Assembly (NCBI GenBank): GCA_009691405.1 | Contig: SICN01000001.1 | Coordinates: 1-64,000 of the forward strand | DNA: 64,000 nucleotides | Direction: 5' to 3' | From: Candidatus Peribacteria bacterium | GTDB lineage: Bacteria > Patescibacteriota > Gracilibacteria > Peribacterales > Peribacteraceae | Shown: positions 37,431 through 45,468 of the stretch, piece after piece | How positions within the stretch are numbered: position 1 is the stretch's first letter | Layout of the letters: the number at the start of each line of letters is the position of its first letter | The notes under the pieces: generated by a model | What the model saw: only the letters and a program-made list of their open reading frames with translations | Databases searched by the model: none | What the model was told of the DNA's origin: nothing | Position numbers and translations under genes: made by a program

Positions 37431-38617
37431 CACTCAGAATCTGGCTTCTTGAATTCTATGCGTTAGCGCTTGCGCTCATTCGCATGCCGGGTGGCGTGCA
37501 TACGGACGAAGCGAAGTACCTCCTTTCGATTCCTTATCCTCATCCTCCGATTCTCCGTTCGCTCTTCGCGATGCTACGAGAGATGCCCCTGCAGGAATTT
37601 TTCATTCGTTTTCTCATCGCCAGCGCTCTCGTGCAGGCGGTATGGCTTCTCGTCGATATCGGTTACGTTCTCTCACATCGGAGGCGGATAGTGCTGGTGT
37701 TGAGTTGGCTTTTGAGCTCTGCTCTCGTGTTGCAGGCAGGTACGGTGATGATGGTATCGCTCACCGCACTCTTCGGACTCGTGTGTGCTTGGCTTGCCCT
37801 TAGGCCGCAGCCAATTCGGCAAACATCAGCGCCTCTTCTTGCGTGCCTGTGGCTCTTCGCACTCTTCAGCGTCTACCAGTCCGTGCTCTACCTTCCTCTT
37901 CTCATCGGCATTCTCCGTGCTGCACAGACTTCCTATCGCAGAATGTTGTTGTTCCTCGCTCTGCCGCTTCTGCTGCTTGCGATGTACACACTGATCAATC
38001 CTCTCATCCTTGCGAGTATGGTGAATGTATCCTCGCAGGATGCAGTCTTGGAACTTGGCGTGCGCTTGTCGAATGTGCTCTGGATTTCTTTGGTCGCAGG
38101 AAGCGGCATTGTCACCCTTGCAGGGATCGTCGGGATTGCCTTAAGCAAGCGCATCGATTTCATCGCAACGCTCTTTCTCTTATCCGGATTCATCGCTCTT
38201 ACTAGCCAGGATTACTACGCGATTCTCCTGACACCCGTGCTGTGTGCCGGTGTGATGTTGCTCCTTGGCAAACGGAAGATTTCGGGAGAACTTTTCATAC
38301 CGCTTCATATTCTTTCGACTGCCGTCTTCATATTTATGGCTTTCCCACGCACACCAATCACTCCTGCACGCATGACGATGCGATACTTGGCGGAGCAGAA
38401 TATTCAAGGATTCGTGCTGATCGACGGACCATTCGGACACGAGTGGCAGTACGAGAGCATAGGGCACTCGATCCGTCGTTTCACACAGACGCTCTCTTCA
38501 TCGATCGAAGCATCGGCTGCCGCAATCGTTTGCACCAAACACACATGCGAAGAGGATGTCTCTGAAGATTGGATGAGGATGGAGGGTGCGCCGGTGGAGG
38601 TGTGGATAAAGCGATGA
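37418..38617 (+). CDS. Polytopic membrane protein, GT-C-like (GGVHTDEAKYLL near N-terminus)
   Basis: Hydrophobic ORF, acidic loop after the first TM as in PMT/ArnT families. Confidence 0.6.
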   Translation: MSGITLRIWLLEFYALALALIRMPGGVHTDEAKYLLSIPYPHPPILRSLFAMLREMPLQEFFIRFLIASALVQAVWLLVDIGYVLSHRRRIVLVLSWLLSSALVLQAGTVMMVSLTALFGLVCAWLALRPQPIRQTSAPLLACLWLFALFSVYQSVLYLPLLIGILRAAQTSYRRMLLFLALPLLLLAMYTLINPLILASMVNVSSQDAVLELGVRLSNVLWISLVAGSGIVTLAGIVGIALSKRIDFIATLFLLSGFIALTSQDYYAILLTPVLCAGVMLLLGKRKISGELFIPLHILSTAVFIFMAFPRTPITPARMTMRYLAEQNIQGFVLIDGPFGHEWQYESIGHSIRRFTQTLSSSIEASAAAIVCTKHTCEEDVSEDWMRMEGAPVEVWIKR

Positions 38618-38682
38618 GCTTTGAGCTCTGAGCGATGAGGGAACAGTGCTCAAAGCTCATGACTCATAGCTCACAGCTGATA
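38613..38682. repeat. Heptad inverted array: 4 x NNTGAGC-like, spacer, then GCTCANN-like heptads (10 heptads in phase)
   Basis: gatgagc tttgagc tctgagc gatgagg gaacagt gctcaaa gctcatg actcata gctcaca gctgata. Confidence 0.85.
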
Positions 38683-39618
38683 ATATTCCCTATACCATTC
38701 CACAAACTTCGGTACACCCTGTGCAATGCGTGTCTTCGGCTCGAAACCGAGCATTGTCTTTGCCTTCGAGATGTCGGCCAAACTCGCTCTGGTATCGCCG
38801 GGTTGCATGGGGTGAAATTCTTTCTTCGCTTCCTTGCCGCAAGACGTCTCGACCATGCGGATGTACTCCATCAATTCCTCCTGCCTTCCGCAGCCCAAGT
38901 TGAAGAGTTCTTCCGGATAATTTTTGTCGATCGCGGCGATGATTCCAGAGACGATGTCGTCGATGTATGTGAAATCGCGTTGCATTTTCCCTTCGCCGTA
39001 GACGGTCAGCGGACGATCATGCAGGAGTGCGTCCGTAAAGAGGAAGAGTGCCATGTCGGGTCGACCGAGTGGACCATAGACCGTGAAGAACCGCAGTCCC
39101 GTGACGTTTGTGCCATAGAGCGAGTGGTAGGTATGTGCCATCAGCTCGTTGTCTTTCTTGTTCTGACCGTAGAGCGAGAGCTGATCATCTGTGCGATCCG
39201 ATTCGGAGGAGGGGAGTTTGGTGTTGCCGCCGTAGACCGAGCTGCTTGAGGCGTAGATCAGTCCGGGGATTTTCTGTTTTCGAACTTCGTCGAGCACATG
39301 GAAGAACCCGGTGATGTTGATCGCGATGTATTCGTCCGGATGATCAAATGCGTACCGGACTCCTGCGAGTGCGGCAAGATGCAGCACACGATCGACGCCG
39401 TTCATCGCTTTTGCGACTGTGGCGCGGTCCAGAATATCACCTCTGATAAACGTGAAGCCTTTCTTTTCTTGCAGCAGCTTGAGCCGCGCCTCCTTGAGTG
39501 TTGGGTCGTAGTAATTGCTGACATTATCAAGCCCGATCACTTCGTCCCCGCGCTCAAGCAGTTTGACAGTCGTGTGGTAGCCGATGAATCCGGCAGCGCC
39601 GGTCAGGAGGATTCTCAT
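38671..39618 (-). CDS. UDP-glucuronate 4-epimerase-like NAD-dependent epimerase
   Basis: MRILLTGAAGFIGYHTTVKLLERGDEVIGLDNVSNYYDPTLKEARL, YASSSSVYGGN, GLRFFTVYGPLGRPDMA. Confidence 0.92.
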   Translation of the reverse strand: MRILLTGAAGFIGYHTTVKLLERGDEVIGLDNVSNYYDPTLKEARLKLLQEKKGFTFIRGDILDRATVAKAMNGVDRVLHLAALAGVRYAFDHPDEYIAINITGFFHVLDEVRKQKIPGLIYASSSSVYGGNTKLPSSESDRTDDQLSLYGQNKKDNELMAHTYHSLYGTNVTGLRFFTVYGPLGRPDMALFLFTDALLHDRPLTVYGEGKMQRDFTYIDDIVSGIIAAIDKNYPEELFNLGCGRQEELMEYIRMVETSCGKEAKKEFHPMQPGDTRASLADISKAKTMLGFEPKTRIAQGVPKFVEWYREYYQL

Positions 39619-39641
39619 TAATCGAATTCTAGCAGATAATC

Positions 39642-39827
39642 TTAATTCGAAGGTGACACATGATCATCCATTCCAGCGACTTCGTTCATTGCTTGTCCGA
39701 AGGTATGTGTACCTGCAGCAACAAGTTGATGTATCTGTTTAGCTCTGACATTCGCAGCTTCAGTACCGTGATCGAGATCGCCAAATAATTCATCATGGTG
39801 ACCTTCAACAGTATTTACGGAAGATTT
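39642..39827 (-). CDS. Small hypothetical protein
   Basis: 61-aa frame (MKSSVNTVEGHHDELFGDLDHG...) in a gap between two minus-strand genes; no recognised family. Confidence 0.35.
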   Translation of the reverse strand, partial: KSSVNTVEGHHDELFGDLDHGTEAANVRAKQIHQLVAAGTHTFGQAMNEVAGMDDHVSPSN

Positions 39828-39861
39828 CATCGTTGGGCTTGGGGAAAATAAAGCCGAATTA

Positions 39862-41184
39862 CTATACCCCAATCCCAAAATATTGCAAGCCCTCTCTTCT
39901 CACTTCGTCGGGTTCGTAGATATTCCGCCCATCAAACAGTAGTTTTCCATTCATTTTCTTCTTTAATTCTTTCAGATCAGCTCCGCGGAAGACATCCCAT
40001 TCCGTCAGGACAAGAAGTGCATCAGCCTTCTTCACTGCATCGTTTACATCCTTTGCATACGTCACGCTTTTGGGTAGCAGTGGTCTAGCACGATTCATCG
40101 CAACAGGGTCGAAGGCACTCACGGCGTGTCCGGCTTCGATCAGCGCTGTGATGACATCGATACTTGGAGCTTCGCGCATGTCGTCGGTCTTCGGTTTGAA
40201 GGCAAGCCCCCACACGCCGACCTGGGATTTTTTTGGCAGTGTTGTGAGGATTTTTGCGATGAATCGCTCACGCTGTTTCCGGTTCACCTTGTCTGTGGCT
40301 TCGACAATCGGCATCGAAAGACCGTATTCTTTTGCAGTCGCAAGAAGCGCTTTCACATCCTTCGGGAAGCAGCTCCCACCGTAGCCGATGCCCGCGTGCA
40401 GGAACTTCGGCCCGATGCGCTGGTCGAGCCCCATGCCGGCGGCGATATCGCGGATATTCGCCCCGGTTTTCTCGCAGAGTTCGGTGAGCATGTTGATGAA
40501 GCTGATCTTCGTCGCAAGGAACGCGTTGCTTGCATACTTCACGATCTCCGCACTCTCACGACTCATGAAGAGGAGAGGCTTATTCGCGCGCGTGATCGGT
40601 CGGTACAATTCTTCAAGCAGATGTTTTGAATCCAGTTTCTTGAATGTCGGATCGTCGTTCAGCCCGACGATGATTCTGTCGGGCATCATCGTATCGGGGA
40701 CAGCCATGCCTTCACGAAGGAACTCCGGATTGCTGACGACGTGCACGGAGAGGGACGATTTTCTCTTCTTGAGCACGGCATCGATTCTCTTCTGGCACTC
40801 TGCACCGGTGCCGACGGGGACTGTCGATTTGTTCACGAAGACAAGATTGCCATCGATCGTCTGTGCGACCGTTTCTGCAACCGTGAACACTGCGCGGAGG
40901 TCCGCTCGGTGCCCTTCTCCTTCTGGTGTTGCCACAGCCGAGAAGAGAATTTTCGCATCAGGAAGAGCTTCCTCAAGTTTCGTCGTGAAGCGGAGTTTTC
41001 CGCTCTTCAGTCCCGACTGGAGAAGCTCCTCGAGTCCCGGTTCGTAGATCGGGCTTTTACCAAGCTTCAGCATCGCGACTTTCGCCGCATCGATATCGAC
41101 GCCGACGACCTCATGTCCAAGTTCTGCAAAACATGCAGCGGAAACGAGTCCAACGTAGCCGGTACCGACGATTGTGATCTTCAT
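39862..41184 (-). CDS. ugd: UDP-glucose 6-dehydrogenase
   Basis: MKITIVGTGYVGLVSAACFAELGHEVVGVDID, NPEFLREGMA, GIGYGGSCFPKDVKAL. Confidence 0.96.
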   Translation of the reverse strand: MKITIVGTGYVGLVSAACFAELGHEVVGVDIDAAKVAMLKLGKSPIYEPGLEELLQSGLKSGKLRFTTKLEEALPDAKILFSAVATPEGEGHRADLRAVFTVAETVAQTIDGNLVFVNKSTVPVGTGAECQKRIDAVLKKRKSSLSVHVVSNPEFLREGMAVPDTMMPDRIIVGLNDDPTFKKLDSKHLLEELYRPITRANKPLLFMSRESAEIVKYASNAFLATKISFINMLTELCEKTGANIRDIAAGMGLDQRIGPKFLHAGIGYGGSCFPKDVKALLATAKEYGLSMPIVEATDKVNRKQRERFIAKILTTLPKKSQVGVWGLAFKPKTDDMREAPSIDVITALIEAGHAVSAFDPVAMNRARPLLPKSVTYAKDVNDAVKKADALLVLTEWDVFRGADLKELKKKMNGKLLFDGRNIYEPDEVRREGLQYFGIGV

Positions 41185-41232
41185 GGGTGCTTGCAGTCTA
41201 TCTCAAGCCGAAAAGAGATGTAAGATAGGGTT

Positions 41233-42177
41233 ATGAAATTTCTTGTGAACGGGTCCATCGCCTTTGATCTTCTTCTCTCTCACGAAGGGTCGTTTTTGAG
41301 TGGCATTGATGCAAAGAATCTCGATCGTCTGTCCGTCAATTATCTTGCGCAGGAATACAAGCGCCATCACGGAGGTGTCGCTGCAAATATCGGTTGGAAT
41401 CTTGCGCTTCTGGGTCATAGCCCGCTTCTTCTTGGTGCAGTCGGTTCGGATGGTGCGGATTATGTGAAGCTTCTCGCGTCCAAGGGCGTGGATATGTCTC
41501 TGGTGGAGACTGTGCCCGATGCGGCGACGGCAACTGCTGTGATTGCGACTGACATCGATGAGCGCCAGATCAGCTTTTTCCATCCCGGTGCGGACGGAAG
41601 AGGAACACTGCCCGATTTTTCGGGTTTCAAGAAAGACATTGCGTATGCGATCATGGGTCCGAGAAATCCGATGCTGATGCTTCGGGGTGGGGAAATGTGC
41701 GTGCAGCACGGCATTCCGTATCTCTTCGATCCAGGTCAGCTTGTCCATGCCTTTGGTAAAGACGAATTCCGCCATGCGGTTACTGGCAGCAAGGGACTAG
41801 TGGTCAACGAGTACGAGTGGGGGCTGGCTTCGGGAAAGCTTGGATGGAAAGAAGGAGAGGTCGTCTCGGCGTGCGGAATGCTCATCACGACACTCGGAGA
41901 CAAAGGCATTCGTTTGGTGACGAAAGAAGAGGATCTCGTCATCCCTGCATGCAAACCTCTCAAACTTGTGAATCCAACCGGAGCGGGGGATGCGGCACGT
42001 GCAGGCCTTCTTATTGGCCTTGCCTCCAAATGGTCACTCCGAGAGATAGGTCGTTTTGCCGCAGTACTTGGGTCACTCCTCGTTGAGCAGGAAGGAACGC
42101 TTCTCGATACTCTGGATACCAGCATGATTCAGAAGAGAGCAAAAGAGAATTACGGGGAGGAGCTGCCAACACTATAA
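41233..42177 (+). CDS. PfkB/ribokinase family carbohydrate or nucleoside kinase (adenosine-kinase-like)
   Basis: HHGGVAANIGWNLALLG, KLVNPTGAGDAARAGLLIGLA; adjacent to ahcY. Confidence 0.9.
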   Translation: MKFLVNGSIAFDLLLSHEGSFLSGIDAKNLDRLSVNYLAQEYKRHHGGVAANIGWNLALLGHSPLLLGAVGSDGADYVKLLASKGVDMSLVETVPDAATATAVIATDIDERQISFFHPGADGRGTLPDFSGFKKDIAYAIMGPRNPMLMLRGGEMCVQHGIPYLFDPGQLVHAFGKDEFRHAVTGSKGLVVNEYEWGLASGKLGWKEGEVVSACGMLITTLGDKGIRLVTKEEDLVIPACKPLKLVNPTGAGDAARAGLLIGLASKWSLREIGRFAAVLGSLLVEQEGTLLDTLDTSMIQKRAKENYGEELPTL

Positions 42178-42252
42178 ATTCCAAAACGTAAAAGCCAAAT
42201 TTCAAGATCGGCAATGATCGTTTTGGATTTTGGAATTTGGAATTTGGGTTTT
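42176..42252. repeat. Heptad inverted array (11 heptads in phase) between pfkB-type gene and ahcY
   Basis: aaattcc aaaacgt aaaagcc aaatttc aagatcg gcaatga tcgtttt ggatttt ggaattt ggaattt gggtttt. Confidence 0.85.
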
Positions 42253-42284
42253 TCCTGTGGTCATCTCTCTGCTAGTCTCCCCGC

Positions 42285-43538
42285 ATGTCTTTCGTCAAAG
42301 ATCCAAAGTTGGCAGAGCAAGGCAGACTCAATCTCGAAATTGCCGAGAAGCACATGGGTGCGCTCCTCAAGGTCAGAGAGCAGTTCATCAAGACCCAGCC
42401 GTTCAAAGGGCTCACGATCGGTATGGCACTGCATGTCACGAAAGAAACCGGAATCCTCGTGCGTACACTCACGGCAGGTGGCGCAAAAGTGGCGATCACC
42501 GGTTGCAATCCCTTAAGTACTCAAGATGATATCGCTGCGGCACTCGCCGAAGAGAAGGATGTCCTCGTGTGGGCATACAAAGGGGAGAGTCGCGAAGACT
42601 ACTATAAGTTCCTCACTGCGGTGATCGAAACGAAGCCCGACATCACGATCGATGACGGCTGCGATCTCGTCACGGAGATTCACACGAAGCATCCGCATCT
42701 TCTCGCGAAACTGATCGGAGGATGCGAAGAGACGACGACAGGCATCATCAGGCTCCAGGCAATGGCCAGAGATAACGCTCTCAAGTGTCCGATGATCGCC
42801 GTGAACGACAATAAGACGAAGCACCTGATGGACAACTACTACGGCACGGGGCAGAGCACATTCGACGGCATTCTCCGCTCGACCAACATGTTGATCGCGG
42901 GAACGACGGTTGTGGTTCTCGGCTACGGAAGCTGCGGCAAGGGTGTAGCCATGCGCGCGAAGGGACTCGGAGCCCAGGTGATCGTGACCGAAGTCGATGC
43001 GTTCTGCGCGCTCCAAGCTGCGATGGACGGTCATCGCGTGATGCCAATGGAAGAAGCGGCTTCACTCGGCGATCTCTTCGTGACTGTCACGGGAAATCTC
43101 CACGTGATCCGCATGGAGCATATCGAGAAGATGAAAGATGCAGCGCTCATGGCAAACTCTGGTCACTTTGACAATGAGATCGATCTCAAAACTCTTGAGG
43201 CCAAAGCGAGCCGAAAGCGGAGAGTAAGGCACTACCTCGATGAATATCTTCTCAAGTCCGGACGTATCGTCTACGTTGCCGGTGAAGGACGTCTTGTGAA
43301 TCTTGCCTCCGCCGAAGGACACCCGAGCGAGGTGATGAGCCTGAGCTTCTGCGGTCAGGCACTGGCATGCAAGTACCTCGTGGATCACAAGGGCATCATG
43401 AAGAATGAAGTCATCACGCTCCCGCCGGAGATCGACGATTACATTTCGAAATTGCAGCTCACCGCGATGGGACTCTCTCTAGATGCGCTCACGGAGGAAC
43501 AGAAAAAATATCTCGCGAGTTGGCAAGAGGGAACATAG
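42285..43538 (+). CDS. ahcY: Adenosylhomocysteinase
   Basis: KTQPFKGLTIGMALHVTKETGILVRTLTAGGAKVAITGCNPLSTQDD, DNYYGTGQSTFDGILR, GYGSCGKGVAMRAKGLGAQVIVTEVD. Confidence 0.96.
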   Translation: MSFVKDPKLAEQGRLNLEIAEKHMGALLKVREQFIKTQPFKGLTIGMALHVTKETGILVRTLTAGGAKVAITGCNPLSTQDDIAAALAEEKDVLVWAYKGESREDYYKFLTAVIETKPDITIDDGCDLVTEIHTKHPHLLAKLIGGCEETTTGIIRLQAMARDNALKCPMIAVNDNKTKHLMDNYYGTGQSTFDGILRSTNMLIAGTTVVVLGYGSCGKGVAMRAKGLGAQVIVTEVDAFCALQAAMDGHRVMPMEEAASLGDLFVTVTGNLHVIRMEHIEKMKDAALMANSGHFDNEIDLKTLEAKASRKRRVRHYLDEYLLKSGRIVYVAGEGRLVNLASAEGHPSEVMSLSFCGQALACKYLVDHKGIMKNEVITLPPEIDDYISKLQLTAMGLSLDALTEEQKKYLASWQEGT

Positions 43539-43557
43539 GGCATTGCGTGGCTCGTGT

Positions 43558-43586
43558 TTGCGGGAAAACGAGAGAAAGTCTATAAT
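43558..43586 (+). promoter_or_regulatory. Candidate promoter TTGCGG-N17-TATAAT
   Basis: Good -10, weak -35, N17 spacing; upstream of the small basic ORF. Confidence 0.4.
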
Positions 43587-43776
43587 ATATTAGACATAAA
43601 AAAATATATTCGTAGAATACTGCCAATCGTTTTTTGTACCGCTTCGTCGATACGTGATCTTTGGAACCAACGCAACATGGAAAACAGTCTGTCTTTTTTC
43701 TGTTCAAGACAGAGCACTTTCGAAATTGGATTTTCGAGTGTTATCGAGGAACAGTCGGTTAGAGGGAGAGTGTTGT

Positions 43777-43929
43777 ATGAAGCGCAAGACTGAGGGCCGT
43801 AGTGGGAAGGACCACAAGAAACGTCTGAGACTCCCCCCGGGAGCCTCATTCCCGCCCGATGCTCACTTCGAGCGCGGACCTGACGGCCAAAAAGTTTTGG
43901 TCTGCAAAAACACCGCTGTCAGTAAGTAA
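43777..43929 (+). CDS. Small basic protein (50 aa), unknown function
   Basis: MKRKTEGRSGKDHKKRLRLPPGASFPPDAHFERGPDGQKVLVCKNTAVSK; purine-rich SD-like gagggagag upstream. Confidence 0.45.
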   Translation: MKRKTEGRSGKDHKKRLRLPPGASFPPDAHFERGPDGQKVLVCKNTAVSK

Positions 43930-43947
43930 TTGCTGACACACCCTCCG

Positions 43948-44027
43948 CTCACGGAACTCTCCGTGAGGTCAACCACCCGTAGCCAGTCCCTAGTGTGCAT
44001 TCTTGTACGCGTTCAGGGGCTGGCTAC
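43948..44027. other. Two consecutive strong hairpins; candidate terminator or structured RNA
   Basis: CTCACGGA-ACTC-TCCGTGAG (43948-43967) and 13-bp stem GTAGCCAGTCCCT/AGGGGCTGGCTAC (43979-44027). Confidence 0.55.
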
Positions 44028-44105
44028 CTCTTTTCGAAGCCAGACTGTTTTCCATATTGCGATTGGCACCGATACACGGCGAATTGTTTTTGGTATGCTC
44101 TTTTT

Positions 44106-44196
44106 GGAGAGGTGGCCGAGTGTCCGAAGGCGCGCGACTCGAAATCGCGTAAACCCCAAAAGGGTTTCGAGGGTTCGAATCCCTCCCTCTCCGCCA
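44106..44196 (+). tRNA. tRNA-Ser (anticodon CGA), CCA encoded
   Basis: GGAGAGGTGGCCGAGTGTCCGAAGGCGCGCGACTCGAAATCGCG..long variable arm..GGGTTCGAATCCCTCCCTCTCCGCCA. Confidence 0.95.
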
Positions 44197-44302
44197 GCCT
44201 TCGCAAAGCGAAAGCTGTCCACCGTAGCACTTGAGCTCAGTGAATGTTTTACAAATACAGAGTCGCTTTGCTATGGCTGGCAAGCCATCAAGTGCGAAGG
44301 CG
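44194..44302. repeat. Mini-repeat element adjoining tRNA-Ser (ccagccttcgc... and gctatggctggcaagcc)
   Basis: Shares CAGCCTTCGC and GCTAYGGCYGRCARGCC cores with elements at 13276 and 63465; internal inverted arms gccttcgca/tgcgaaggc. Confidence 0.55.
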
Positions 44303-44340
44303 GGCAATACAGCATTCTTTTCTATGAAGCGTGTTCTTAT

Positions 44341-44367
44341 GAAAACAACCCACCCCCGAAGGAGTGG
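44341..44367 (-). terminator. Rho-independent terminator after the 38-aa peptide gene
   Basis: Minus strand CCCACTCC-TTCG-GGGGTGGG followed by TTGTTTT. Confidence 0.8.
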
Positions 44368-44377
44368 GCGATTGCCG

Positions 44378-44494
44378 CTAGTCTTTGAGAGATTGCAGGA
44401 AGTCTGCAACCACACAGATGACCAGCAGCGCCAGAGCGATGGGGATGATGCCCCAGGGACTCTGGATCATGTCCAGGAACTTGAGGAGTTGCAT
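44378..44494 (-). CDS. 38-aa single-pass membrane peptide MQLLKFLDMIQSPWGIIPIALALLVICVVADFLQSLKD
   Basis: SD GAGGAA 6 nt before ATG, own promoter and terminator; hydrophobic core. Confidence 0.65.
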   Translation of the reverse strand: MQLLKFLDMIQSPWGIIPIALALLVICVVADFLQSLKD

Positions 44495-44591
44495 GATCGG
44501 TTCCTCGTTCCCCCCTGGACAATTGTTTGCCATCGTCGAGTCACGAAGTGACTCTATCGGCGGTGGACAACAGTGCCGAAGCACTGGTATT

Positions 44592-44620
44592 ATTATATAA
44601 TAATATATAAATTTAGTCAA
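44592..44620 (-). promoter_or_regulatory. Promoter TTGACT-N17-TATAAT for the 38-aa peptide gene
   Basis: Reverse strand TTGACTAAATTTATATATTATTATATAAT. Confidence 0.75.
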
Positions 44621-45467
44621 TTGTCCGACCCCAGAGTTTTCTCGGAATGATTTGTCTGATGACGTCATCCGTATCAATAGTGCACGGCAGATACCACCGT
44701 TTCATGCTTTCTGAGATATGGCTGAATGCGAATTGACCGTCTGTCAGCATGACATCGATAAGGACAATGTTTTTCTTAAGAAGTTCTGCGATCGTACGCA
44801 ATTTCTCGGTTCGTTTTTCGGTTGCAAAATTTCTTATTTTTTTGAAGGTTGGATCGAATGCAACATACTCTCCCGATGAGTTGATTTGGTACAGCGAATC
44901 AAACTCCATGAACGGCTCAAGCAATATTGTTCTCCCTCTTTGTTCAATGAGCACTTCATCGCTTCCATGCGGTCCCTGAAACACTTGGAAGCATTCGTTA
45001 TGCAGATCGATGTCCAAGGCACGGACTTGTCTCAATTGGTTCATGCATGATTTTATTTCCGATTGCAGCAGAAAATTAACCATCAGTTCCCCGATGAGAC
45101 CTCTCAAATTATCTCTTCGCTTTGGATTCACCCAAACGTCTGCGTATTCTGTTTTCCATTCCTCCAAAATCGGAGGTGGAATTCTGGCAACCTGGAAATC
45201 ATCAAGTCGTATGGATTGTGCTTCTTTTCTCAGCGAATCCGTAAATGCTCGTGCGGTGAGTGGTGGCACCGCTTCCGTCGTCAGTGCGGTTAGGACATTC
45301 GAACGCACGGCGTTTCGAGAGTCCGCTGTTGCTTCGGCGAACAATCCTTGATGAGCGGGAGACGGCGGCATCTCGTGTTTGCGATCGACGCCGAGAGAAT
45401 GTTCCGTGGAGATCGACATGGAGATTCCAATGATACGCCTTATCTCCTGAAATATCTTCTTTGTCAA
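44613..45467 (-). CDS. Hypothetical protein
   Basis: 284-aa ORF, coherent composition, no recognised family. Confidence 0.6.
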   Translation of the reverse strand: MTKKIFQEIRRIIGISMSISTEHSLGVDRKHEMPPSPAHQGLFAEATADSRNAVRSNVLTALTTEAVPPLTARAFTDSLRKEAQSIRLDDFQVARIPPPILEEWKTEYADVWVNPKRRDNLRGLIGELMVNFLLQSEIKSCMNQLRQVRALDIDLHNECFQVFQGPHGSDEVLIEQRGRTILLEPFMEFDSLYQINSSGEYVAFDPTFKKIRNFATEKRTEKLRTIAELLKKNIVLIDVMLTDGQFAFSHISESMKRWYLPCTIDTDDVIRQIIPRKLWGRTID

Positions 45468-45468
45468 A

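Noticed and set aside
38614-38660. Simple rho-independent terminator interpretation of the 13-bp hairpin
   Set aside because: No T-tract follows either strand convincingly, and the in-phase heptads on both sides are not explained by a terminator.
38613-38682. CRISPR-like interpretation of regularly spaced short repeats
   Set aside because: Units are 7 bp and contiguous, with mirrored halves and no spacers; no Cas genes in the window.
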